Shown: positions 16,561 to 26,100 of the stretch, in pieces
Layout of the letters: every line of letters starts with the position of its first letter
Numbering within the stretch: the first letter of the stretch is position 1
Assembly: GCA_018968885.1 (NCBI GenBank)
Contig: JAGWZK010000006.1
Location: forward strand, 1 to 64,000
Direction of reading: 5' to 3'
Source of the DNA: Planctomycetota bacterium
GTDB lineage: Bacteria; Planctomycetota; Phycisphaerae; Phycisphaerales; UBA1924
DNA length: 64,000 bases
Made by a program: the position numbers and the translations under genes
Notes under the pieces: model-generated
The model's database searches: none
Told to the model about the DNA's origin: nothing
Seen by the model: the letters and a program-made list of their open reading frames with translations, nothing else

Positions 16561-17366
16561 GTGTGATTCGGGCTTCATGGCAATGGCAGAGCAGAGCGGT
16601 GCTGTCGCGGCATGTGCGCGTGCACATTCGTCGCTGGCACACAGTGACGCTGCCGCCGGTGTGCGAACCCCTGATCATGCTGCTGACCTTTGGCCTGGGG
16701 CTGGGGCGGCAGATGGGCACTCTGACCTGGCAGGATCAGAAAATGGACTACCTCCATTATCTCGCGCCGGGGATTCTGGCGTACACGGCCTTCATGTCCT
16801 CCTTCTTCCAATCTCTCTTCGCGGCGTTCATCCGCATGCACTTTCAGAAATCCTGGGAAGGACAACTGACCACGCAGGTTCGGCTCGAACATGTGGTGTG
16901 GGGCGAGGCACTGTGGGCGGCGACACTGGCAACCAGTTACGCCGTGGTCGTGTGCGTGCTGTTGGCGCTCTTCGGGGCGTTCGGATGGCTGGATCTGCAT
17001 TGGCCTTGGCTGATTGTCACTGTGCCGCTGCTCTTCCTCACCGCGCTGGCGTTTTCGGCGGTCGGGCTTTTCTTCACGGCGATCCTGCCGAGCATTGACC
17101 ACATGAGTTTGCCGTTTTTTCTGGTCATCATGCCGATCGGCTTTGCATCCAGCACGTATTTCCCGCTCCCCGATGTCGTGGGGATCCGCGAGATTGCGAT
17201 GATCAATCCGCTCCATCACCTGGCGGAAGGATTGCGTTGGCTGTTGATTGCAGGAAAGCCAACTTGGCACCTTTTCTGGGCGGCGGTGTTATGTGTGCTC
17301 ATTCTGCCGCTTCTGGTGCCGATCGACATGCGACTGTTGCGGAAGCGTGTTTTCGGTGACGCATGA
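16557..17366 (+). CDS. ABC-2 type exporter permease (NodJ/DrrB-like)
   Basis: The 269-residue integral membrane protein starts at an ATG overlapping the ATPase stop by four bases. It has about six hydrophobic segments, including 'CEPLIMLLTFGLGLG', 'LAPGILAYTAFMSSFFQSLF', 'AATLATSYAVVVCVLLALFGAFGWL', 'WLIVTVPLLFLTALAFSAVGLFFT', 'LPFFLVIMPIGFASSTYFPL' and 'LFWAAVLCVLILPLLVPI'. The pattern 'MNPLHH'-like 'MINPLHHLAEGLRWL' near the C-terminus is typical for ABC-2 permeases of the NodJ group. It should pair with the ATPase encoded just upstream, which carries an in-frame stop; if that gene is truly dead this permease lacks its local partner. Substrate unknown. It converges with the TIM-barrel gene. 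Confidence 0.9.
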   Translation: MSVIRASWQWQSRAVLSRHVRVHIRRWHTVTLPPVCEPLIMLLTFGLGLGRQMGTLTWQDQKMDYLHYLAPGILAYTAFMSSFFQSLFAAFIRMHFQKSWEGQLTTQVRLEHVVWGEALWAATLATSYAVVVCVLLALFGAFGWLDLHWPWLIVTVPLLFLTALAFSAVGLFFTAILPSIDHMSLPFFLVIMPIGFASSTYFPLPDVVGIREIAMINPLHHLAEGLRWLLIAGKPTWHLFWAAVLCVLILPLLVPIDMRLLRKRVFGDA

Positions 17367-17382
17367 ATGCGATGGCCGCAGA

Positions 17383-18240
17383 TCAGGATGCTGACCAGAG
17401 TCGGGGGACGGTGAGATCGGCGGCGGGAATGCCGCGAAGATCAACGACTGCGAAGCCCTTGTAGCTGGCGACCTGGCAGGCGACATCGACACTGAGTTCA
17501 TCGAGCTCGCCATCGCCAACCGGCACGCGTCGGGAAGCCGCAGCGTCGGTGAGGCGGAGTTGGGCGGGCTCACCGGGGAAGCGGGTGGCAAGACGGGAGA
17601 CGAACCTGGCGGGATTGAGACCGGCAATCAGGAGCGTGCCGGTGTCGAGACCGTGACCGATGCCGGGCGTGGTCTGTGCGATGGTTGATGTTGCCGCGAT
17701 GGTGGTCATCGCATCTCCCCCACTGCTGGCGTTTTCAATTTCGGGGATGGGCCAACGGAAATCGGCGATGGTGCAATGGCACGAGATGGCGTGATTGGCA
17801 AGGGTGTCGCGAACATCGCTGGCGAGGGTGGCGGGGAGTGAGAGGGCGACGACGCGGGAACCGGTCGCATCTACCGGGCCAAGATGGTTGGGAGTGGGAA
17901 TGAGAGCCGCGAGATCGGCGGCGAGGGTGAGGGCCTCGCAGGTGGCCTTGACCGCGCGATCGACGTGTGCAGGTTCGGCGAAATGGGCGGGGGGAATGGA
18001 AAGGTCGAGGCCTGCGAAGCCGATTTCGAGGCGACGTAAGAGCGAGCCGACATCGCGGCGGGCGGAGCGGTCGAGTTCGCGAGGGCGAAGGCCAGGCGCT
18101 GTGGCATCAAGTTGCAGGGCGCGAACGCCGAGGGAAGCGGACCATTCGATGCGGGCGCGGGCGTTGGTTGCCTGCGCTGAAGAGGGATCGGCAAAGGAGA
18201 TTCCGGCGAGATTGAGGGCGCGAGGCACACCGATGTGCAT
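17383..18240 (-). CDS. Sugar phosphate isomerase/epimerase-like TIM-barrel protein
   Basis: The ATG at 18240 gives about 285 residues (MHIGVPRALNLAGISFADPS). The sequence looks like the xylose isomerase-like / AP endonuclease 2 TIM-barrel superfamily: 'RIEWSASLGVRALQLDATAPGLRPRELDRSARRDVGSLLRRLEIGFAGLDLSIPPAHF' is the usual first half, with 'VDRAVKATCEALTLAADL' following. Clear metal-binding Glu/His/Asp motifs are hard to place: a Glu-His set around 'GIGHGLDTGTLLIAGLNPARF' is the best candidate. The C-terminal half looks divergent, so an enzymatic role is not certain. No pathway neighbours are present. The frame is open further upstream to 18291, but the internal ATG starts the conserved sequence. 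Confidence 0.65.
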   Translation of the reverse strand: MHIGVPRALNLAGISFADPSSAQATNARARIEWSASLGVRALQLDATAPGLRPRELDRSARRDVGSLLRRLEIGFAGLDLSIPPAHFAEPAHVDRAVKATCEALTLAADLAALIPTPNHLGPVDATGSRVVALSLPATLASDVRDTLANHAISCHCTIADFRWPIPEIENASSGGDAMTTIAATSTIAQTTPGIGHGLDTGTLLIAGLNPARFVSRLATRFPGEPAQLRLTDAAASRRVPVGDGELDELSVDVACQVASYKGFAVVDLRGIPAADLTVPRLWSAS

Positions 18241-18354
18241 GATGAAGGATTGAAGGCGCGGCAAAGCGGTGCTGCCGGAGCCACATCCCAATCCGATTCA
18301 TGATCCGCGTCATGATTCTCGCCGGGCAGACTGAGTCATGAACTAGTATTGACG

Positions 18355-18918
18355 ATGCATTTACGCTGGGCGCTTGGCCTGATGATTCTGGCGGTGGTGA
18401 CCGGGATGCTGATGTCGACCGGGGCCACCGCGGCGATGGCATTTCCCACTGTCAAGAAACTTGGCGTGGTTGTCCCTTCGTGGTCGGTTGATCCCAAAGC
18501 ATGGATGCTGGTTGCGGGCTTGCCCATGCAGCAGGCATTCATGATGAATGACCGTGCTGCGGCAGTCGGTGTACTCGCCACTCTGATCCTGGTTTGGCCA
18601 CGAAAGGGCGAGGTGCGCAGTAATCCGAAACTGGGCGTGTGGATTTCACTCGCCGGATTGCTGCTGGTGATCTGCGGCGACTTTGCACTCCACGGGAGGA
18701 TGAACCAACTGCTGGCGGATATTCAGACCGCGAACACTGCCGGTGAAGCCGCAGCATCTGCGGAAGGGCACACCGCGTTTTCGAAACTGCACCCGATTGC
18801 AACAGGGCTCATGGGCCTGAGGATGCTGCTGCTCCTGATCGGATGCGTGTGCATCATGGTGGTGCTGGCGCCCGAGGCGTTCAAGAAAGATCCAAACAAG
18901 ACTCCGACATCATCATGA
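18355..18918 (+). CDS. Hypothetical membrane protein, three or four transmembrane segments
   Basis: The ATG at 18355 yields 187 residues; a TTG two codons earlier is possible. Hydrophobic segments are at about residues 4-30 (LGLMILAVVTGMLMSTGATAAMAF), 65-85 (AAAVGVLATLILVW), 98-115 (VWISLAGLLLVICGDFAL) and 153-175 (GLRMLLLLIGCVCIMVVL). A soluble loop (residues about 115-150, 'MNQLLADIQTANTAGEAAASAEGHTAFSKLHPIATGLMG') separates the last two. No family recognised. The stop codon overlaps the start of the endonuclease III gene (ATGA), so both are likely translated from one message. Confidence 0.7.
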   Translation: MHLRWALGLMILAVVTGMLMSTGATAAMAFPTVKKLGVVVPSWSVDPKAWMLVAGLPMQQAFMMNDRAAAVGVLATLILVWPRKGEVRSNPKLGVWISLAGLLLVICGDFALHGRMNQLLADIQTANTAGEAAASAEGHTAFSKLHPIATGLMGLRMLLLLIGCVCIMVVLAPEAFKKDPNKTPTSS

Positions 18919-19649
18919 GCGTTCGTCATCCAATTGCAAAGAAAGTGAACGAGAGGACGAACGACGAGTTTGTGCCGCCGTTTGCATTGCCGCGAGTTCG
19001 GCCAGAGAGCCAGGCGCGGGCGGTGGCGCTGATGCAGGCGCTGGACAAGGCATATCCCGATGCGCACTGCGAGCTTTCACACGCCTCGCACTTCCAACTC
19101 TTGATTGCGGTGATCCTGTCTGCGCAGACGACAGATGTGGCGGTGAACAAGATCACGCCCGCGCTGTTTGCGAAGTTTCCTGACGCCGCGGCACTGGCCA
19201 AAGCCACTCCGGAGGAAGTTCAGCCGTTCATCCGCACGATTGGCCTTTTTCGCAACAAGGCAAAGAACATCGTCGCGTGCGCCGAGATGTTGATGGAGAA
19301 GCATGGTGGCGAGGTGCCGCGAAACATGGAGGCCCTTTTGGAATTGCCGGGAGTGGCGCGGAAGACGGCGAATGTAGTGATGGGCGAGTGTTTCAACGCT
19401 CCTGAAGGCGTGGTGGTTGATACGCATGTAGCGAGATTGTCGGTTCGGCTGGGATTGGCAGCGGCGGGAGCGAATCCGGCGCAGATTGAAAAGAGGTTGA
19501 TGGCACTCCTGCCCCGCGATCTGTGGGCGATTGCTTCGCACCGGATGATTTTTCATGGGAGGGGAGCGTGCTCGGCGCGGGGCGGGGCTTGCGCTGACCA
19601 CCCGGTGTGCCGCGAGTTCGGAAAGGGGTGCGAGCGGAAGCGGTTATAG
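18915..19649 (+). CDS. nth: Endonuclease III (DNA glycosylase/AP lyase)
   Basis: Nth removes oxidised pyrimidines and nicks abasic sites in base excision repair. The ATG at 18915 overlaps the previous stop and gives 244 residues. Family motifs are clear: 'HFQLLIAVILSAQTTDVAVNKITPALF', the helix-hairpin-helix with catalytic Lys in 'LPGVARKTANVVM', and the catalytic Asp in 'VVDTHVARLSVRLGL'. The C-terminal iron-sulfur loop has four Cys spaced C-X6-C-X5-C-X6-C, whereas the usual pattern is C-X6-C-X2-C-X5-C, so cluster binding may differ. The N-terminal 35 residues extend beyond the domain. Enzyme identity is firm. Confidence 0.93.
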   Translation: MSVRHPIAKKVNERTNDEFVPPFALPRVRPESQARAVALMQALDKAYPDAHCELSHASHFQLLIAVILSAQTTDVAVNKITPALFAKFPDAAALAKATPEEVQPFIRTIGLFRNKAKNIVACAEMLMEKHGGEVPRNMEALLELPGVARKTANVVMGECFNAPEGVVVDTHVARLSVRLGLAAAGANPAQIEKRLMALLPRDLWAIASHRMIFHGRGACSARGGACADHPVCREFGKGCERKRL

Positions 19650-20189
19650 GACGTGCAGCGCGAAGTCAAGGGCTCGATCATTTGAGCCAGAGTTTTTACT
19701 AGAATTCTAAGGAAAGCGAGTTGGCGATCAAAAAGGGGGGTTTGCCCGACGCGCAGATTGGACACAAGGGGCGAGATTCTGGTACATTCTGTGGAGTTGG
19801 GGAGACACTCGTGCGTCGGCAACGACGCGAGGGGATGAGCGGCGTGCCGCAAGATTCGGCACCTCCGCAAAGATGCGTGCCTGGCATTGTCTCGGCGGAA
19901 GTCCTCGAATTGAGGGCACCGACCAGAGGGCGCTGACCAAGAGCATTGCGGTCGACCCCAAGGGTCGAACAAACGCGTGCACACACAGGCAAAATTCGCT
20001 AAATTGAACATCCCGGGTGACGCCGGGGTGTGAAGTGGGAAGGTGGGGAATGCGTGCCCATCATGCGGCGTAATCCGCGTGTTTGGCAACCAAGCGGATG
20101 GGAGCGGAGTACGCTCCCCCGAAGAGGGCCGATTCGGGTTCTGTTTTCACCGCCGCGCGCTCGGGCACGGCTATCAGGATGGGTAAGTC
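19650..20189. other. 540-bp intergenic region upstream of the giant surface protein
   Basis: No recognisable gene or RNA family is present. A 71-codon open frame from a TTG at 19721 has no family resemblance and I do not call it. The last 170 bases, just before the LEPR-XLL protein start, contain GC-rich short inverted repeats (for example near 20060-20075 and 20106-20124) and probably its 5' leader. I could not identify a reliable promoter. Confidence 0.5.
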
Positions 20190-23100
20190 ATGAGTCGATT
20201 TGACCGCAACTGGATGTCATCGAATCTCAACCTTGTTCGCGCGACGGCCGGGATGGCCGGGCGTGTGATGTCATCGCGGGGTGAGCCCCAGGCGGTGCGT
20301 GAGTTCAAGCTGGATCAGCTTGAGCCGCGGCAGATGCTGGGTGTGGACCACCCCAGCTTTTCGCAGTTTCCCTCGGCCACGGCGATCACGCTGAATGGCA
20401 ACGGCGAAGGGAACATCTCGGGTGTGATCAACTCCACCACCGACGACGACATGTTCTCGTTCGTCGCTCCTGCCAACGACTTTGTGTCGCTGCTCGCGGA
20501 CACCGTGAATTCGACCGGGAGCACGTTGAACAGCCGCGTTGAGGTGTACAACAGCGCGGGAACGCGGATCACTTTCACGGATAACAGCACTGCTCGCGGC
20601 AACAGCAACGGCACGCTGACAACGGGGCTGGCCAAGGACGGTTGGTTCGGCTTCACCGCCACCGCAGGTCAGACGTATTTCATCCGCGTGCTGAGCGAGA
20701 ACAACACGCAGGGTGCGTATCAGGTGTTTGTGGATGCGCAGACGACGTCGCTGGAGACGCTGCCCGCTCCGCAGCCGCCGCCGTTTGGCCCAACGCCGCC
20801 GTTCTTTGACGCCACGGGAATTATCGATCAGGGTCTGGGCCAGATTCGCGATGTGATCGCTCGGGCCCAGCAGGACATTGTCTATAAGTTTGATCTGAAG
20901 AACACCGGCACTGTGCCGCAACTGGCGCTGGCGGTCTTTGACAGTCTTTTCTCTGTCAATGCGCAGGCGCGTCTGCAGAATGACCCGACACCGGCTGCGC
21001 GAATTGACACGCGCATCGACATTTACGACGAGAACGGCAACCTGGTCAAGGTTGACAGCGATTCGGGCAACCTGAATGACGGGTTTACAACTTTCCGCAG
21101 CGGGTTGAACAAGACGTGGTACTTCCGCGTGCGCGCTGACAATGTTGATCCGAACAATGCCGCCTCAACCGGCGCGTACACATTCACGTTTGACGCGTCT
21201 GCTGCACAGGTCGTGGTCGATCCGGTTGTTCGTTACGGCGGTCGCGTGAATGGCAACGCAGTCGGCGGCGTGAACAGCGGCATCGGCACTTCGCAGGACA
21301 CGGCGCTCTTCAGCTTTGTGGCACAGGGAACGGGCCTGACAATCGTGACGGTTGTGGGTGCGGGCCTGCCGCCACTGCAAGACCCGGCGATCCGCGTGAT
21401 CGATGACACGGGAAATCTGATTCGATTCAACGACGATTTCAACGGGCTGAACAGTCAGATTCTGGTCGCGCTGCAGGGTGGCCGCACCTATTACGTGGTG
21501 GTGGATTCGTTTGACAACACGGCAGGTGGTAACTTCTACCTGGCGATTGAAAGCAATCACACCAACGACACAGTTGCTCCGTATCAGCCCGGCGCAGGTG
21601 TGGATGATCACATCAACAACCCCGGCGAACTTGCGACTCCCTTGATTTTCGGGACGCCGTTTGAAACTTTGGATGCGAACTTCAACCGCGTACTCGATAT
21701 CGGCTTCCGCCAGACGGCGAGTAACACCGGGCGAATTGAAGGCGCCGGTGATACGGACGTGTATCAATTCACCATTCCCAAGGACCTGCTGAACACCTTT
21801 ACCGGAAATGATGACAACGCTGGCACCGCGCTCTATGTCGGTGGCGGCTACAACGTCGCTGATCGCAGCGTTGTTCCCGAAGGTGTGGGCTCGCGCACCC
21901 TTGCCATCTATGACGCATTCAACTACTGGTTTGCCGGAGCTCAAAAGGTTGACCCGCGGCTCGTCAATCCGCCCCCGACGACTCGTCCCCTGGGCTTCAA
22001 TAACAATGCAGCAACCGTCGCCACCGCTGGAGCTGAAATCTACGTGATGTACAGCTGGCAGCCCCCGGGCACCAGTGGCGCCAACTCACGCGTCCTGATC
22101 GTGGGTGGTGACTTTGATCTGATCGTTCCCACCAACAACCCCGCTGCGCCATTGATCATTCAGAACATGGCCGTGTGGAGCTTCAATCCCCTAGCAGGCC
22201 GCTATGTCTGGGGCAAGTTTGCAGGCGCTGATCCAAACGGCGCAGTTCGCGCCATTACCGTCTTCGATCCCGAAGCTCCATGGGATCCGCCCCAGAATCT
22301 GGGTGGCCCTGCACAGCAGCGTGATGATCCGTTCGGCGAGCAGTTGATCATCGGCGGTGATTTCACCAACCTTGGCCCCCGCCTGGCGCGGCGGAACGGC
22401 AACGCCTGGGTTGGCATTAATCTTGGTATCAACGATGGATCGGTGAACGCGCTTGAGATCTTTGATCCCCCGGCACCCACCTTGGATGTCACTGTGACGA
22501 CGACGCCTCCGGGCGGTCCTCCGACCGTGACCAACCAGGACCTGCAGGTGGATTTCAAGCGGTCGCTGTTTGTCGGCGGATCTTTCAGCACGTCTGCTGG
22601 CGGCCGCGGCTTTGTGGGTTGGGATGGCACTGATCCATTGACCGAAGCTCGCTTTGCCAACGGGCAAACGATTGATCCGGGTGGCACGGTCACCTCTTGG
22701 ACTCGCGCGGCCGGCTGGCTGCCGACGCAGGGTGTCACCGGAACGGTGTTCGCAATTCAGGCTTTTGATCCTGTCGATGTAGGTGGATTCACGCTCAATG
22801 AGCGACTGGTTGTGGGTGGTCAGTTCGCCAACGCCTTCGGCCAGACCGGTGTGAGCAACCTTGTGGAATGGGGTGTTCTCAACACCGAAACTGCCAACGG
22901 CACTCCGGCGCGCACGCTCGTTGCGCAGGCCTATGCCTCTTCGCCACGCGACGCTGGTGCGCCACTGGGCACACCACGCGGCCCCGATGGCCCCGTCTTT
23001 GCTTTGGAATTGTGGGATCCCTTCGACACCACCGGCGATCCGATTGTCGACGGTATCCGTCTTGCGATTGGTGGTCAGTTCACCAATTACGCTGGCGCTG

Positions 23101-26100
23101 CCGTCAACAACATCGTGACCGACAGCTATTGGGCTCCGTTCACCGTGGCGCTCAGCCCGTTTGATGTCGGCTTGAACGGCGCCGTGCGCACGTTCACTTC
23201 GTTTGTTGATGATCAAGAACCGGGTATTCCCACCGGGCAGAATGTGCTTTACTTCGGTGGCAATTTCACCACTACGGCCGGACAGGGCCTGCGTTTGAAT
23301 CGCGTCGGCGGCTGGTTCTTCAACACCACAACACAGCAATGGGTTCTGACCTCGCTGCGCGGCGGTGTCGGCACCACCACCGAAGCCCAACCCGAAGCGC
23401 CCAGCAACGCCATCGGCGTGTATGCGCTGACCGAATTCGATGACGGCATCGCTGGACAGTGGGATCGCAACGAGCGCCCTGCCGCTCGCCCGCAGATCAC
23501 CGTCGCCCCCACCACTGACAGCTTCCTGGACACGCTGGTCCGAGTCTTTGACTCCGCTGGAAACCTGCTCTACACCAACGATAACACCGACAGCGACTTC
23601 ATCAGCAACAACCCCGAGGCGGACCAGAATCCAACCGATCCATCCGGATCCAAGGATCCCCGCATTGCTCCTCCCGGCTACGAAGTGAACTGGGTTCTCC
23701 CTGGCCTTTGGGCTGGCGAAACCTATTACATCGAAGTCAGCGGCACGGGCACCGGCCGGTACACCATCAGCATCACTATGGAGGCAGAGCCCGCGCCCGA
23801 TGTGAACAGCGATGTGGTGTACGACAACATCAACGCCTCGCAGCGTGATGTGCCGAACTTCGGCAACTGGCCCGCGACGCTGGCTCGCGCCGAATTGGAC
23901 ATCGCTCCGGCCACTGGCGATGTGACCAACATCAAGACCGGAAACACCAACGCCTTCAATCAGGATGAGGACAACGTCATCCCGTCGCTGGGTGGTGCCA
24001 TCCGCCGCTTCAGTGAGCAGGCGACCATCGAATCGCTGCTGGATACAGACGTTTACGTCTTCCGTCCCAACTTCACCGGCCAAGTCGAAATCCGTATCAA
24101 CACGACAAACATCACGCGTCTGTACAACGAAGCGCTGGTCGGCGCATCGCGCACGCGTACCGGCGCACTCATCCAGGAACGTGGCGGCCTGACCAAGGAA
24201 GGCGTGTCAAGCTGGCTCGACAGCTATCTGCGTGTCTATGACAACGACTTCAACCAGATCGCGTACAACAACGACAATTACGCCGTCACTGGCACATTCC
24301 AAGATGTGAATGTCGGCACCAACACCCGCACCTTCGGTCGTAACGATGCCCGCATCGTGATGAACGTGGTTGCCGGTGGCACCTACTTCATCGAAGCCGG
24401 CTCGGCTCAGCGCTACATCGACGGCTCGATTGCCGATGCGACCACCCGCAACGACCCCGCCAATCAGCGCAGCGCCACTCAGATCAACTGGGCCAACGCC
24501 CTCGGCGCCTACGAGCTGGTCATGCACACGCAGGCGTTCATCCCCACTGACGTTGAGAACTCTGAGACCATTCAGGACGATCACGTCAACTTCGCCCTCA
24601 ACGGTGCTGATCCGCTGCCCAATGCCAACACCGCCGCGATTTCGAGTGTCATCAACATCAATGGTGATCTGGGGAACGCAGCCAACGGCACGGGAAGCAT
24701 CCTCGGCACCATTAACAACACTCCCAACAACCCCGCTGACAACGATGGGTTCTCTCTGCTGGCCACTGGTTCCGGCAACCTCGCGGTCACGGTCACTCGC
24801 GCAACAGGCGCCACGCTGATCCCGGCGCTGCGTCTGTACACCTTTGACACCAACACCAATGCCTTCACCATCGTGGCCAGCGGCGTGGCGGTTGGCTCGG
24901 GCACCCTGACCCTGACCGTTCCTGCGGTTGCTGGTCAGCAGTTCTTTGTCAACGTGGCCGGCTCTGGCCCCAGCGAAGGTGATTACACCATCAGCGTCGG
25001 TGGCACGATCCCGGCAATCGATGACAACCCTGATTTCAACAACATCGCCTTTGCACAGGAGATCACGCAGCGTGACTTCCTGGGTTCGGGCGAAATCTCC
25101 GGCAGCATCGAAGTGCCCGGCGATCTTGACCTTTTCAAGTTCGTGGCCTTTGGCTTCCACACGGTCCGCGCCACGGTGACGGGTCTGGACAGCACGATGA
25201 ACCCCTCGTTCATCGTGTATGAAGTGTCTGAAGACGCAACGGGCAATCCATACTGGACCGTGATCGCCTTCAACGACGATCGCGCCACCAACGACACGAC
25301 GGCGAGTGTCACGTTCTCGGTCAATCCCAACCACACCTCGGTCTTCTCCGGCAACGACTACCCCTACTACTACATCGAAGTGGCTGATTCGGATCGTCAG
25401 GGTGGCAGCGGGCGCTACCGCCTGCAGCTTTCCTTCCCGGCCACCGACGATCACCCCGATGTCGGCGAATTCGATTTCGCGACACTGGTTTCGGTCGATC
25501 CGCTGTCGGGCCTTGGCGCCTCGACGGGCAAGGTGGAGAAGGTCGGCGATTCGGATCTCTTCAAGTTCACCGCGCCGGCGACTGGCTCGGGTTCGATCAC
25601 CATCGATCGCCCCTCCACCAGCACATTCCGCCCGCGTGTGACCCTGATCGATCAGGATCGCACCACCGTCATCGCCACCTTCACCGGTGCCGACAGCACC
25701 ACGCTCTATCAGGCCACGGTCACAGCCAACCTGGTTCGCGGGCGCACGTACTTTGTGCTGGTTGAGGGCGTGGCTGGTGGCACAGTCACCACGGACACCG
25801 GCCTCTTTACCGTCAGCGTGACGACTGCTCCGCAGGACGATCATGCCAACGCCACCGAGTGGACGATCGCCACTCCCATCACACTGAACACCGTCAGTGG
25901 CGATGGCAGCGTGGGCACCACCAGCGGCCCCAACGCCACGAACCCGCGCGTCAACTACATCGCGGATACCGACCTCTTCACCTTCACCACGATTCGCGCC
26001 GGCAACGCTGTGATTACCATTACTCCGTTCAATACCTCACTGGGCAACATTGCCCCGCGGGTTGAGATCTACGACGCCTCCTTCACGCTGGTTGGCAGCG

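Noticed and set aside
19721-19936. 71-codon frame upstream of the giant surface protein
   Set aside because: Starts with TTG and its product shows no family resemblance or structural pattern; probably chance.
22191-24083. 630-codon minus-strand open frame
   Set aside because: Antisense to the giant surface protein; long antisense frames are common in this GC-rich DNA.
24207-25844. 545-codon minus-strand open frame
   Set aside because: Same reason: antisense shadow of the PPC array of the giant surface protein.
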